A stretch of 64,000 bases of DNA from CAYFHQ01 sp964342805 (GCA_964342805.1 CAYFHQ010000009.1:1-64000), one strand, 5' to 3'. Shown: positions 1 to 8,880, numbered from the stretch's first letter. Numbers and translations: made by a program. Notes: a model not told the origin generated them from the sequence alone.

Positions 1-468
1 CTTGGGACTCAGCACCAAGAGGTCACCACCCACCCATACCTCCCTAGAGGCTGGCGCCACTTCTATAGCACCTGCTCGGATATGGCCGTCTTCTGTTCCT
101 ACAGAACCCTCGGTCCGCTTCAATAGGGCCTTGGCTTGGGCCACCAAAACCTTGGGACTAAAGGGCTTGGTCACGTATTCATCTGCCCCCAGTTCATAGC
201 CCAGTAGCTTGTCGTCCTCTTCTGACCGGGCTGTGATCATAATAATGGGCACATCAGACGTTTCCCTCAACTTTTGGCAAACACCCCAGCCATCAATGCC
301 AGGGATCATAATATCCAGTAGGATCAGGTCCACCTTGTGGCTTTTGAACAATTCCAGGGCAATAATACCATTTTCCGCTTCCAGGACTTCAAAGCCCTCT
401 CTTACAAAATATTCTGTCACTATTTCCCGGAGTAGTTGTTCATCTTCTACCAATAATATCGTCCGCAC
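1..468 (-). CDS. OmpR/PhoB-type response regulator (3' end cut by window edge)
   Basis: This is a two-component response regulator whose first 156 codons are visible. The receiver domain covers about residues 1-115: acidic pair E-D in ILLVEDE, phosphoacceptor Asp in LILLDIMIPG, Thr in IIMITAR and Lys in YVTKPF. The start of a winged-helix effector domain follows (AGAIEVAPASREVWVGG is typical of OmpR members). The start is GTG, chosen because GGAGGGG sits four bases before it. The gene follows a PilZ protein and a small membrane protein, with its ribosome site between the genes, so the three probably form one operon. A partner kinase would be expected beyond base 1 but is not visible. Confidence 0.9.
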   Translation of the reverse strand, partial: MRTILLVEDEQLLREIVTEYFVREGFEVLEAENGIIALELFKSHKVDLILLDIMIPGIDGWGVCQKLRETSDVPIIMITARSEEDDKLLGYELGADEYVTKPFSPKVLVAQAKALLKRTEGSVGTEDGHIRAGAIEVAPASREVWVGGDLLVLSPK

Positions 469-481
469 AAATCCCCTCCGT

Positions 482-997
482 TTATTGTCTTCCTTTATGT
501 TTTCTATACCATTGTATTTCAAAAGCCACGACCAAGTCCACTATGGCCCTATTACTGGTGTCCTCCATGAGCCGGTCAATGTCTCCCGTGCCAAAGGGAA
601 CCTCAAGAACCTCTAGAGACTGGCGGATCTCTGCCCGCTTCCAGTCGTCCAGCCGGTCTTCTACGATGGTTCTAATCCGAGCCTTAACCTGGTCCTCTGA
701 GTCACTGGCCTTCACAACCTTAAGTAGCGCTTGAGAGACTTCGTCATGGTGTTGATCCACGTCGAATACCAACAAGCGCTTCTGTATTTCCCGTCTTACA
801 TTTTTATATGCGTCTTCATCGAGGGGGTCACCCAATTCTTCTGGAACCTCTTCCTCTTGGACCACTTCAGTTACTAGGGACTCTTGATCCTCATTGGAGG
901 CCACCATTTGGAAGGCCAACAAGGCAATGAGTCCGACGGCCACGACCACAAACACTGTGGCACCGCCTATGGCCCACAGGGTTTGCTTTCGGGTCAT
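482..997 (-). CDS. Small single-pass membrane protein, unknown function
   Basis: The 171-residue protein has one N-terminal hydrophobic segment (about residues 9-32, VFVVVAVGLIALLAF) followed by an acidic stretch and a charged, mostly helical domain. It is probably an inner-membrane anchored protein with an extracytoplasmic domain. I recognise no family. The start codon overlaps the stop of the PilZ gene (TAATG), so translation is probably coupled, and the regulator gene begins 13 bases downstream. The context suggests an accessory factor for the PilZ/regulator pair, but that is inference only. Confidence 0.75.
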   Translation of the reverse strand: MTRKQTLWAIGGATVFVVVAVGLIALLAFQMVASNEDQESLVTEVVQEEEVPEELGDPLDEDAYKNVRREIQKRLLVFDVDQHHDEVSQALLKVVKASDSEDQVKARIRTIVEDRLDDWKRAEIRQSLEVLEVPFGTGDIDRLMEDTSNRAIVDLVVAFEIQWYRKHKGRQ

Positions 998-1638
998 TAC
1001 GCCAAGCCCTTCTTTCGCTTTTTCCGTTGCATTTCAAACAAAACAGCCATGATCTTGGTACGGTCTTGCTCTGTTATGTTAATAAACTCTCCTCGAATGA
1101 CGTGACGCCTGATGGACATTTCCACCTTCTCTGAGTCAATAACCCTGAGAAAGTGTTTGACTACGTCATCTCCCACCGGGTACGTAATGCGGAGCATGTC
1201 CCCCTTTTGTAAGGGACGCAGGGCCACAAACCGCATGCCACCTGCACTGAGGTTGCGGATGGTGATCGGCTCCTCTTCCACCGTTTCAACAATTTCCATT
1301 AGGCCGTCGACGATCAAGTCCATACGGAAATAGCCTCGACGTTGAATAGACTTCCAGTTTTTCACCGGCTCCAGGGCCATACAGACCACCGAACCAGCAT
1401 GGAGTCGCTGGACAACCACTGTTTCAATTTCCATGGCCTTGCCATCACCCAATGCCCTTAGGATGATGGGCATACCACTATGGACGGTGTACACCCGCCC
1501 TTCAACGATTGGAATTTGAACAAGGGCGTGCGCTTGGCTCACCGCTTCCACATGGCTGGTCAGGGTACCCACCCCTGGGTTATTGGGATCATGAAGCTCC
1601 ACCCGCTGACCTGCCTTTAATTTGTTATCAAAACCCAT
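997..1638 (-). CDS. PilZ-domain (YcgR-like) c-di-GMP-binding protein
   Basis: The protein has 213 residues with an N-terminal YcgR-type flagellar-brake fold (about 1-95) and a C-terminal PilZ domain (about 97-205). The c-di-GMP signature is visible: the Arg pair in IQRRGYFR and NLSAGG, matching the (D/N)xSxxG motif. In characterised relatives such a protein binds c-di-GMP and slows flagellar motility or alters surface behaviour. No flagellar genes lie in the window, so its target is unknown. It starts an operon with the small membrane protein (one-base overlap) and the response regulator. A good promoter lies upstream at 1672-1699. Several c-di-GMP-related enzymes are encoded elsewhere in the window. 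Confidence 0.88.
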   Translation of the reverse strand: MGFDNKLKAGQRVELHDPNNPGVGTLTSHVEAVSQAHALVQIPIVEGRVYTVHSGMPIILRALGDGKAMEIETVVVQRLHAGSVVCMALEPVKNWKSIQRRGYFRMDLIVDGLMEIVETVEEEPITIRNLSAGGMRFVALRPLQKGDMLRITYPVGDDVVKHFLRVIDSEKVEMSIRRHVIRGEFINITEQDRTKIMAVLFEMQRKKRKKGLA

Positions 1639-1671
1639 TCCATACCTTCCCCTTCATACACATCTAGTGAT

Positions 1672-1699
1672 ATTGTACAGAATTTTTGGGGATTCTCAA
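1672..1699 (-). promoter_or_regulatory. Sigma-A-type promoter for the PilZ operon
   Basis: On the minus strand, TTGAGA (-35) and TACAAT (-10) are separated by 16 bases, about 35 bases before the PilZ start codon. Both hexamers are close to consensus. Assignment rests on sequence match and position only. Confidence 0.6.
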
Positions 1700-1739
1700 A
1701 TGGTTGTTTCCTACAATTAATGGGATGTTCCATAAAATC

Positions 1740-1776
1740 ATAAAAAACGTCCAGAAAGGAATCCTCTCTGAACGTT
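1740..1776 (-). terminator. Rho-independent terminator after proA
   Basis: On the minus strand, an 11-bp stem with one mismatch (AACGTTCAGAG pairing with a TTTCTGGACGTT arm) is followed by a run of six T and an AT-rich tail. It lies 39 bases beyond the proA stop and should end the proBA transcript. Confidence 0.8.
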
Positions 1777-1814
1777 ATCGGTCACTTGTTCACGTTTGTT
1801 TAGGCCACAGGTCC

Positions 1815-3065
1815 CTATTGTCTGATTTGACCGTTTCCAGAAATCAAATACTTGGTGGTGGTCAGTGCTTCTAGTCCCATGGGACCCCTGGCATGGAGTT
1901 TCTGAGTGCTAATACCGATCTCACCGCCAAAACCAAATACACTTCCGTCAGTAAACCGTGTGGAGGCATTCACATAGACCGCCGAAGCGTCGACCTGCTG
2001 TTGGAAGAGGCGGGCTGCCTGTATGGACTCCGTCAGTATGGCCTCAGAATGCTTGGTCCCGTATTGGTCTATATGGGCTATCGCCTCTTCCATAGAAGAG
2101 ACCACTTTAACCGACAGGGTCAAGGCCAAGTATTCCGTGGACCAGTCAGCATCTCTTGCCTTCTGCCAATGGGGGACGAAGGACCGGGCTTCCTCGCAGC
2201 CAATCAAGTCTACGCCCGCTGCCCCCAAGAGTCGGTCCACCTCAGGTAGAAAGTCGCCTGCAATCTGTTCATGGACCAAGAGGGTCTCCAGGGCATTACA
2301 AACCCCTGGCCGCTGGACCTTGGCATTCTTCACAATATCTAGGGCCATGTCCAGGTCAGCAGTTCGATCCACATAAGTATGGCAGATCCCCGCACCAGTC
2401 ACAATGACAGGTACCTTGGCTACGGCTACCAGGGCCTTCTTCAAACCTTGGCCGCCACGGGGAATGACCACGTCCACATAGTCTTCCATGGTGGCCAGGT
2501 ATTCCACACAAACCCGGTCTGTATGCTGAATGAGTTGAATGGCTCCCGCGGGTAATCCTGCCGCCTGGCCTGCTTCATTTAAGACCTTGGCAATGGCACG
2601 GTTGGAGTGAATAGCCTCCTTGCCACCCCGGAGAATAATGGCATTGCCTGACTTCAGGGCCAGGCCAGCTGCGTCTGCAGTCACATTGGGCCTGGACTCA
2701 TACACCATTCCAATCACCCCCAAAGGAACCCGGACCCGTTCTATGATCAGGTCGTTTTCCAGACGCTTGCCTTCCACGATCTGACCCACAGGGTCATCCA
2801 GCTGCTTCATGATACGAAGGCCCTCGGCCATGGCCTCAATACGGCCTTCCGTCAGGGTCAAACGGTCTAAGAGGGCCGCAGACAAACCTGCCTCCCTACC
2901 AGCAACCAAGTCCTTTTCATTTTCTCTTTGTATCTCTTCTTTCCCTTGAATCAGGGCTCGGGCCATGGCTTCCAGGGCTCGATTTTTCTCCCCTACCCCC
3001 ATGGCACCAAGGGCCTTAGAAGCCAGCTTGGCTTGTTTGCCCAGTTCAATCATATATGCCTTCAT
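1815..3065 (-). CDS. proA: Gamma-glutamyl phosphate reductase
   Basis: ProA reduces gamma-glutamyl phosphate to glutamate-5-semialdehyde with NADPH, the second step of proline synthesis, in the cytoplasm. The length (416 residues) is normal. Aldehyde-dehydrogenase-fold motifs are present: VIGMVYESRPNVTADAAGLALKSGNA in the N-terminal part and the catalytic Cys in VQRPGVCNALETLL, plus the ProA-typical FGFGGEIGISTQKLHARGPMG near the C terminus. It starts 9 bases after proB with AGGAGG before the ATG, so proBA is one operon, ending at the hairpin near 1760. Confidence 0.97.
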   Translation of the reverse strand: MKAYMIELGKQAKLASKALGAMGVGEKNRALEAMARALIQGKEEIQRENEKDLVAGREAGLSAALLDRLTLTEGRIEAMAEGLRIMKQLDDPVGQIVEGKRLENDLIIERVRVPLGVIGMVYESRPNVTADAAGLALKSGNAIILRGGKEAIHSNRAIAKVLNEAGQAAGLPAGAIQLIQHTDRVCVEYLATMEDYVDVVIPRGGQGLKKALVAVAKVPVIVTGAGICHTYVDRTADLDMALDIVKNAKVQRPGVCNALETLLVHEQIAGDFLPEVDRLLGAAGVDLIGCEEARSFVPHWQKARDADWSTEYLALTLSVKVVSSMEEAIAHIDQYGTKHSEAILTESIQAARLFQQQVDASAVYVNASTRFTDGSVFGFGGEIGISTQKLHARGPMGLEALTTTKYLISGNGQIRQ

Positions 3066-3074
3066 CGTGGCCTC

Positions 3075-4196
3075 CTAGCCTCGTCTGCGGATCATGTTGT
3101 CCACGTGGATGATCACGTCATAGTCCCGATAGCCAATCCGTTGTTCAATCTCGTCGCTCTTGGCCCCGACCAGCTTGACCAGTTCTTCACTTCCATAATG
3201 GCTAATGCCTACACAAACCTCCCGCCGGTCTGGACCCAAGACTTGAACAGTTGAGCCTGCACCAAACCGCCCCTCGACGGCAACCATGCCCACAGGAAGC
3301 AGGCTTTTGTTGGCCTGAAGGGCATGGACTGCCCCCTGGTCCACCAATATCTGACCAGCTACCTTGCTGCCATAAGAAATCCAATGGTGGCGGGCCCGCA
3401 TTTTGGACTGCTTCACAAAGAGGCTACCCTCTTCTTCCCCGGCCACAACCGTTTGGATGACCCTAGGGCTTGCCCCGTTGGCAATGACCATATGGACCCC
3501 GGCTGCTGTAGCAATTTCTGCCGCCTTGATCTTAGTAGCCATCCCCCCTGTTCCTAGGGCGCTACCCGCCCCCGAGGCCATGGTTCGTATATCCAGTGTG
3601 ATCTCTTCTATGATAGACAACTTCACCGCCCCTGGGTCCGTGGACGGATTGGCCGTATATAGGCCGTCAATATCCGACAAGATGACCAAGAGGTCTGCCT
3701 CCACCAAACTGGCCACCAAGGCAGACAGGGTGTCATTATCCCCGACCTTGATCTCGTCCACTACAATGGCGTCATTTTCATTGACAATGGGGACCACCCC
3801 TTGGCGAAGGAGCTGAAAAAAAGCGTCCCTTGCGGTCAAATACCGACTTCGGTTAGCAAAATCGTCCTTGGTCAGGAGGATCTGGCCTATGGTCTTGCCA
3901 TACTCAGAAAAGAACTTCTGATACATATGGAGGAGGACCCCCTGGCCCACCGCCGCTGCAGCCTGTTTTTCCGGTATGGTCTTGGGCCGCTTGGAGAGGT
4001 TGAGCTTGCCCATTCCTGCCCCAATGGCACCAGAAGACACCAAAATCAACTCCAAACCCTGGTTATGGACGTCAGCCAGCTGACGAACCAGACCTTCTAT
4101 TCTCGATAGGTTGAGTAAACCCGTGTCGTAGGTCAAAGTGGATGTCCCCACCTTGACGACCACCCGGCGCACCCCCTTCATTTGATCACGTTTCAT
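3075..4196 (-). CDS. proB: Glutamate 5-kinase with PUA domain
   Basis: ProB phosphorylates glutamate to start proline synthesis. The amino-acid-kinase domain covers about residues 8-260 (VVVKVGTSTLT, LVSSGAIGAGM, NENDAI, SDIDGLYTANP, GTGGMATKIKAA), followed by a C-terminal PUA domain (about 280-365). At 373 residues it is full length. The order proB-proA with a short gap is the common one. The PUA-containing form is often feedback inhibited by proline, a family property not shown here. A promoter at 4272-4301 and a small leader hairpin precede it. Confidence 0.97.
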   Translation of the reverse strand: MKRDQMKGVRRVVVKVGTSTLTYDTGLLNLSRIEGLVRQLADVHNQGLELILVSSGAIGAGMGKLNLSKRPKTIPEKQAAAAVGQGVLLHMYQKFFSEYGKTIGQILLTKDDFANRSRYLTARDAFFQLLRQGVVPIVNENDAIVVDEIKVGDNDTLSALVASLVEADLLVILSDIDGLYTANPSTDPGAVKLSIIEEITLDIRTMASGAGSALGTGGMATKIKAAEIATAAGVHMVIANGASPRVIQTVVAGEEEGSLFVKQSKMRARHHWISYGSKVAGQILVDQGAVHALQANKSLLPVGMVAVEGRFGAGSTVQVLGPDRREVCVGISHYGSEELVKLVGAKSDEIEQRIGYRDYDVIIHVDNMIRRRG

Positions 4197-4212
4197 ATTC
4201 CCCCCTAAATTC

Positions 4213-4301
4213 CAGAGCGGATTGATATGCCAAGATCCGCTTAATTACTCGATTTTCACAATATTTTGGTGATTATATCATACAGGTTTTCACCCATGCA
4301 A
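4213..4301 (-). promoter_or_regulatory. proBA promoter and leader hairpin
   Basis: On the minus strand, TTGCAT (4296-4301) and TATAAT (4272-4277) are spaced by 18 bases. Downstream in the leader, a 7-bp stem (AGCGGAT/ATCCGCT, 4216-4241) stands between the promoter and the proB ribosome site GGGGGG. There is no T-run, so it is not an obvious terminator. Nothing else is visible in this part of the 358-base gap between proB and the peroxiredoxin gene. Confidence 0.55.
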
Positions 4302-4443
4302 TAGGCCCGGTGTCAGCCTGGAGGTCCCTCCTTTATCTGGATTTTACCCAAGGCAAAAACGCGTTTACCTCTTGTAAAATGAGTCCACACCCCAGCCCTC
4401 CAGGCTAATTGATTTTATTTTTCAATTTGTAACGATTATAATA

Positions 4444-4471
4444 TTGCAATCATAATAATTTGTGTTATACT
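4444..4471 (+). promoter_or_regulatory. Peroxiredoxin promoter with PerR-like box
   Basis: TTGCAA (-35, 4444-4449) and TATACT (-10, 4466-4471) are spaced by 16 bases. The 15-mer TTGCAATCATAATAA (4444-4458) matches the PerR consensus TTATAATNATTATAA at 12 of 14 defined positions and overlaps the -35 hexamer. Peroxide-sensing PerR repressing a peroxidase gene fits this layout. The match is by eye, and other Fur-family sites look similar. Confidence 0.5.
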
Positions 4472-4554
4472 GAGTACGAAGAACAAAGCACCACCCAAAT
4501 CAAACCCCAATAACATGACATATACCCCCTCGAATGAAAAGGAGAATTACTCTT

Positions 4555-5076
4555 ATGGAAAGACTCGTAGGCAATCCAGCTCCCGCATTTAATATGGCAA
4601 CAGCAAACGGTGAAGGTACAGACTTCGGTCGCATTAGTCTAGACGACTATAAAGGCAAGTGGCTGGTACTCTTCTTCTACCCACTGGACTTCACATTTGT
4701 TTGCCCAACTGAAATCACAGGCTACAGCAAGCGCTATGACGATTTCAAAAAACTAGGTGCTGAGATTGTTGGTGCAAGTGTAGACAGCGAACACTCCCAC
4801 AAGGCTTGGATCAATGGCGATCTAGGCAAGCTAAACTTCCCACTGGCTTCCGACATGACCAAGCAAGTATCCAAGGACTTTGGTATTCTGATCGAGGAAT
4901 CCGGTATTGCCCTACGCGGTCTCTTCATTATTGACCCAGAAGGCATTGTACGCTACTCCGTAGTCCACGACCTCAACGTAGGCCGTTCTGTAGACGAAAC
5001 CCTTCGTGTCCTACAAGCCCTACAAACCGGTGGCCTTTGCCCAATCGACTGGGAAGATGGCGACGACACGCTTTAA
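4555..5076 (+). CDS. AhpC/Prx1-type 2-Cys peroxiredoxin
   Basis: This thiol peroxidase reduces H2O2 and organic peroxides. The peroxidatic Cys is in the DFTFVCPTEI motif (near residue 44), and the resolving Cys in GLCPIDW near the C terminus marks it as typical 2-Cys. The protein has 173 residues from the ATG at 4555, which is preceded by AAAAGGAG at a 10-base distance; an in-frame ATG at 4534 lacks a ribosome site. No AhpF or dedicated reductase is adjacent. The gene stands alone between its own promoter, probably peroxide-responsive, and a bidirectional terminator. Confidence 0.93.
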   Translation: MERLVGNPAPAFNMATANGEGTDFGRISLDDYKGKWLVLFFYPLDFTFVCPTEITGYSKRYDDFKKLGAEIVGASVDSEHSHKAWINGDLGKLNFPLASDMTKQVSKDFGILIEESGIALRGLFIIDPEGIVRYSVVHDLNVGRSVDETLRVLQALQTGGLCPIDWEDGDDTL

Positions 5077-5086
5077 ATGACATCAA

Positions 5087-5138
5087 AAAAGGTGTTGAGA
5101 GAAGATCAATTCTTTTCTCAACACCTTTTTTTATTTTT
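5087..5138 (+). terminator. Bidirectional terminator, peroxiredoxin / HTH gene
   Basis: A perfect 10-bp stem (GGTGTTGAGA/TCTCAACACC, 5091-5125) has T-runs on the plus side and A-runs on the minus side, so it can end transcription from both converging genes. Confidence 0.85.
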
Positions 5139-6144
5139 TGTTGGGTGACTTGCCGTACTGCTTATATTTTTTCATTTGATGGAGGCGGAGGGTATTAATT
5201 TGACCGCCCACTGGAGGCTTGTCCTCCCGAACGTTTTTCGCAATCCGTTCCACCACCGTTCTGGACTCAGCCTGAACCGGGTCAGCTGACCGCCTACGCT
5301 CTGGCTTTACCGCACCGCCAACAGGTTTTTGCAACTCGTGGATCAACATGTCCACCGGGTCAGACACCTGGGTCTTCTTGGCCCTGGCATAACACACCCT
5401 TACTCGGTTGAGGTCGTTATTGGCCATGCCTAAAATAATCCGGGCCTCCCGGTCGTTAATTCGCTCCTCTATGATCTCACTGAGCTCCACCGTCAGTTCT
5501 TCAATGGACTTTTTCACCGATGCGGTTTGGCGGGGCTTTTCTACCAACCGCTCCTCTTGCTGGTCTTCCCGGTCCATGGCCATGAGGGACGTATTTTTCA
5601 AGGATGAAGCTGCCTGTGGCTCTTCAGCCTCTTGCCCCAGGAGTTCTGTTCTCAAATCCTCAAAATCCAAGTCTTCTTCCTCGTCTAGAATGCTGAGGTC
5701 CAGTTCCACTTCTGTCTCAGGTTCCTTTTCGGCGAGCTCACTGACAGCTTCCTCCTCCGGCGCCAGGACTTGGGGTTCTGGGTCTTCATGGTGGACCACT
5801 TCCTCGTCTTCACCAAAGGCCTGCCAGGGGGGCACTTCCTGCTTAACTTCCTCCCTTGGCGAAATGATCCGGGCCACCTTGCCCGGGGTCTGGTCAATGA
5901 TCAAACTGTTGACCTGGTCGTCGTCCTCTGCCAGGAGGAGACCCTTGGCTTGCAGGCCTTCCATGGCCTCCAGGGCCCGCTTGGTGCTGACGCCCATTTT
6001 CACTGCGATAATGTCCATGGACAGCAGATTGTTGAACTCTGGCTTGCCAGCATAACGGGCAAGGACCACACAGGCCATTTTTTCATATACGGTTAAGTCG
6101 TCTCTATCGACAACTGAATTATCCACTTCAAACCAATTATTCAA
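5131..6144 (-). CDS. Helix-turn-helix (DnaD/replication-initiator-like) protein
   Basis: The 337-residue protein has an N-terminal winged-helix-like domain (about 15-85; YEKMACVVLARYAG, then DIIAVKMGVSTKRALEAMEGLQAKGLL), similar to HTH domains of DnaD-like and replication-initiator-like proteins of Firmicutes. A long acidic, low-complexity linker follows (about 110-190, many Glu/Asp), then a basic helical C-terminal domain (about 210-337). The start is a TTG whose ribosome site (GGAG) overlaps the last codons of the NatB-like permease gene, so it is probably co-transcribed with the ABC transporter. I saw no clear DnaD C-terminal YxxxIxxxW motif, so a replication role is unproven; it may equally be a DNA-binding regulator. 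Confidence 0.6.
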   Translation of the reverse strand: MNNWFEVDNSVVDRDDLTVYEKMACVVLARYAGKPEFNNLLSMDIIAVKMGVSTKRALEAMEGLQAKGLLLAEDDDQVNSLIIDQTPGKVARIISPREEVKQEVPPWQAFGEDEEVVHHEDPEPQVLAPEEEAVSELAEKEPETEVELDLSILDEEEDLDFEDLRTELLGQEAEEPQAASSLKNTSLMAMDREDQQEERLVEKPRQTASVKKSIEELTVELSEIIEERINDREARIILGMANNDLNRVRVCYARAKKTQVSDPVDMLIHELQKPVGGAVKPERRRSADPVQAESRTVVERIAKNVREDKPPVGGQINTLRLHQMKKYKQYGKSPNKK

Positions 6145-6147
6145 GGG

Positions 6148-7362
6148 CTACACTCCAAACAAGACCTTTTCATTGTCAAATAGCTTCTGAATAAAATATA
6201 CCAAAATGGCAATGGACAGTACAGAGCCACCTACGGTCATTCCAAAAAGTCCCCAAGTGAGTTCCAGGGTTAAAAGACTCTTCATGGCGATAATGGTCCC
6301 ATATACGGGAATGGCATACTGCCATGACGCTACTCCACCTTCAGCAAACATGGTGGAAAAACCCGCAATCATAATGATCATGTATATGGGTGTCACATAT
6401 AAACCGGCTTCTTTAACTGTTTTGGCAAACATGGAGAAGCTGAGGATCAGACCAACATAGACGATGGCCAGGGTAAACATAAGGGCAAAGAGCATAAAGA
6501 TATGTTCAAAGCCAAAGGACAGGGCCCCCAGACTGACGTTGGACGTTCCACTTGTTCCAGCAAAAAGACTGGAGGAGAAGGGGAAGGAAGCTAGGATTCC
6601 CACGAAACTGGAAATGGCCGTCATAATGGCCACTACTGCCAAGCTGACGATTTTCCCGTAAATAATGGACTGGCGGGAAACAGGGGTAATCAACATGGTC
6701 GCCATGGTCCCCCGCTCTTTCTCCCCTGCAATGGAGTCAATGCCAATGGACATGGCTCCAGAGAAAAGGAAAATTGAGATCAGCATGGGGAGGAGTGAAC
6801 CCAGCCCCTTGCCTGTTGCCTTGGCTTCGTCAACGGCCCGGTTGTCACCTTCACGGTCAATATCAAAGGCAGAAGCATAGGCTTCATTGCCAAACCGCTC
6901 CCCTAGAAGCATGGTTTCGTAGGTGGTTAAGGCAGCCACCATCCGCTTTCGAGCCTCCCTGGAAAAATCCTCACTGGGATTATAGAGGGTTTTCACGTCC
7001 GGTAGGCCTGCTTGCTTGTAGTTGGTCACGTCTGCTTCAAAGTTCTCTGGGAACTGGAGGACCATATCCACCTGGCCTTGCTTGACCCCTTCCACATAAT
7101 TGGCTGGGCTGTCACCGGGCTCAGGTATGATCACATTGACGTCCTCTGGAATATCAAGAAAGTCTGCTGGTGCACTAAATACAACAACCTTCGGGACATG
7201 GGCCTGGCGGTCCTCCCCAATGGTGGCGATCATATTGCCCATGATAGAGTAAATAATGGCCAAACTCAGGGCTGGCAGGACAAAGGTCGTAAAAACCAAT
7301 CTTTTATCGGTAAAAACCCGTAGGAGTTCTTTGCGTATGATGGTCCAGGTACTATTCTTCAT
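6148..7362 (-). CDS. natB: ABC-2 type permease, NatB-like exporter subunit
   Basis: The 404-residue integral membrane protein has an N-terminal TM helix (about 20-45), a large extracytoplasmic domain (about 50-180) and five or six C-terminal TM helices (from about 185). It carries the family signature GEKERGTMATMLITPVSR. NatB subunits pair with NatA ATPases; in Bacillus NatAB exports Na+, but related pairs export other compounds, so the substrate here is inferred. It overlaps the upstream ATPase gene by 11 bases and is followed by the HTH gene. Confidence 0.85.
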   Translation of the reverse strand: MKNSTWTIIRKELLRVFTDKRLVFTTFVLPALSLAIIYSIMGNMIATIGEDRQAHVPKVVVFSAPADFLDIPEDVNVIIPEPGDSPANYVEGVKQGQVDMVLQFPENFEADVTNYKQAGLPDVKTLYNPSEDFSREARKRMVAALTTYETMLLGERFGNEAYASAFDIDREGDNRAVDEAKATGKGLGSLLPMLISIFLFSGAMSIGIDSIAGEKERGTMATMLITPVSRQSIIYGKIVSLAVVAIMTAISSFVGILASFPFSSSLFAGTSGTSNVSLGALSFGFEHIFMLFALMFTLAIVYVGLILSFSMFAKTVKEAGLYVTPIYMIIMIAGFSTMFAEGGVASWQYAIPVYGTIIAMKSLLTLELTWGLFGMTVGGSVLSIAILVYFIQKLFDNEKVLFGV

Positions 7363-8125
7363 CGTAGACCTCCTTGTAGAGTTTAAAGAATGCGTCTTCT
7401 AAGTCGCCTGTTCCTGTTTCAGCTAAGATTTCACTTCGGTTGCCCACGGTTCTAAGACGGCCGTCAATGAGAACCCCTATCCGGTCGCATAGCTTTTCAG
7501 ACACGGTCATGATATGGGTGGACAGGATCACGGTCTTGCCCTGGTCTCTTAAGTACTCTAAGTAGTTTGTTACTGTCTTGGCTGTGATAATATCTAGACC
7601 ATTGGTGGGCTCGTCAAAGACCACTACTTCTGGGTCATGGATCAGGCTGACTGCAATGGACAACTTCTGCTTCATACCTGTAGACAGTTCTCCGATTTTC
7701 ACATGGCGAAACTTAGTGATGTCAAAAACCTTAAAGAGCTGCTCTCTTCTCGTATGTATATCCCCTTCTGACATGCCGTGGAGTTGTCCAAAAAACTCCA
7801 TGGTGAATTCCGGCGTAAAGTGGACGTCCAACTTGAGTTCGTTGGTCAGAAAGGCCATGCGCTTGCGGACTTCCATGGCTTCCTTTTCCGTGCTCCTGCC
7901 ACCAACAAAGACACTACCATCCGTAGGTTTGAGGAGGGTGGATATACACCGAAGGGTGGTGGTTTTCCCTGCCCCGTTAGGCCCTAGCAAACCAAAGATC
8001 TCACCGGGTCTGGCTTCAAAACTAATGCCGTCCACTGCCTTTTTGACCCTTTCGTCACTATTGTCAGCAATCATTTGCTTTCTAGATCGCTTAAACTCTT
8101 TTCTCAGATTTTCAATTTTGACCAT
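7352..8125 (-). CDS. natA: ABC transporter ATP-binding protein, NatA-like
   Basis: This is the ATPase partner of the downstream permease. The 257-residue protein shows a Walker A motif GLLGPNGAGKTTTLR, the ABC signature LSTGMKQKLSIA, Walker B VVVFDEPTNGLD and the switch His in VILSTHIM. A strong ribosome site (GGAGGTGAAAC) precedes the ATG. Na+ efflux is the known role of the closest named family, but substrate cannot be read from the ATPase. No adjacent regulator gene is seen. Confidence 0.88.
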   Translation of the reverse strand: MVKIENLRKEFKRSRKQMIADNSDERVKKAVDGISFEARPGEIFGLLGPNGAGKTTTLRCISTLLKPTDGSVFVGGRSTEKEAMEVRKRMAFLTNELKLDVHFTPEFTMEFFGQLHGMSEGDIHTRREQLFKVFDITKFRHVKIGELSTGMKQKLSIAVSLIHDPEVVVFDEPTNGLDIITAKTVTNYLEYLRDQGKTVILSTHIMTVSEKLCDRIGVLIDGRLRTVGNRSEILAETGTGDLEDAFFKLYKEVYDEE

Positions 8126-8318
8126 GTTTCACCTCCGTACTTGATGGTTTCATCATATCATGTGGGCAGTAACTGGGGGGATTATAAAAGCATTAAAAAA
8201 GCCACCCTCACACGCATTTGTGTAAAAGTGACTTAGTGTACCAATGTGGTTGTAAACATAAAGGTTGCGCTAAGTGTTCAACGACCTGGCTTCATGCAAG
8301 TCAGCGTGAGGAACCCAC

Positions 8319-8621
8319 TTAAGCCGACCGATTACAATACTTGGGCTTCAGCCCCTTTTGCTTGCGAACTTCAACCAGTTCCTCAAGCTTGTAGGTATAT
8401 TCCTCGTCATCCGTCAGGCGGATTAATGAAATGAGCAAGTAGGCTGACAGGGAACGGGGGATTTCTCGAAAACGGGCACATTTGATCAACTTCAATGCCT
8501 GCTTGTAGGATTTCACATGTGTGTGTTTCTCCACAAACGGATATTGTGCGTTGTGTACAATAAAGTGATGTCCTGCTCGATAAACTTTGAAGTTTCCATC
8601 CTGGTATACTTGGTTACCCAT
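8319..8621 (-). CDS. Small conserved-looking hypothetical protein
   Basis: The 100-residue basic soluble protein has a good ribosome site (GAGGAGGGCGATTTC before ATG), supporting a real gene. The pattern YQDGNFKVYRAGHHFIVHN, then HTHVKSY and a helical RLTDDEEYTYKLEELVE, resembles small uncharacterised proteins I associate with Clostridia, from memory only. It contains no membrane segment and no known catalytic motif. It stands alone between natA and the palindromic element at 8881-9120. The 193 bases between it and natA contain only a weak inverted repeat (CCTCACACGC with GCGTGAGG). Confidence 0.6.
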   Translation of the reverse strand: MGNQVYQDGNFKVYRAGHHFIVHNAQYPFVEKHTHVKSYKQALKLIKCARFREIPRSLSAYLLISLIRLTDDEEYTYKLEELVEVRKQKGLKPKYCNRSA

Positions 8622-8880
8622 GAAATCGCCCTCCTCGTATTCAAACTGTCCATGACTGTGATTGAATGACCGAGTTGTTCACCTCCTGCTATGAAATTGG
8701 TCTTTTCCCTATCTGGTTACTATATATATCGTCAAGTCGGCCTTTCTTCTTTAGTATTACACCATATCTTGTGGTAAGAAAGGTATCTTATGTTAATTCT
8801 ACATATGAGTAGAATTCCCTCTTTTTCGCCCAAACTAGTAATATTTATGCAATGTTTGTGTATATAACCATGCATTTGAT

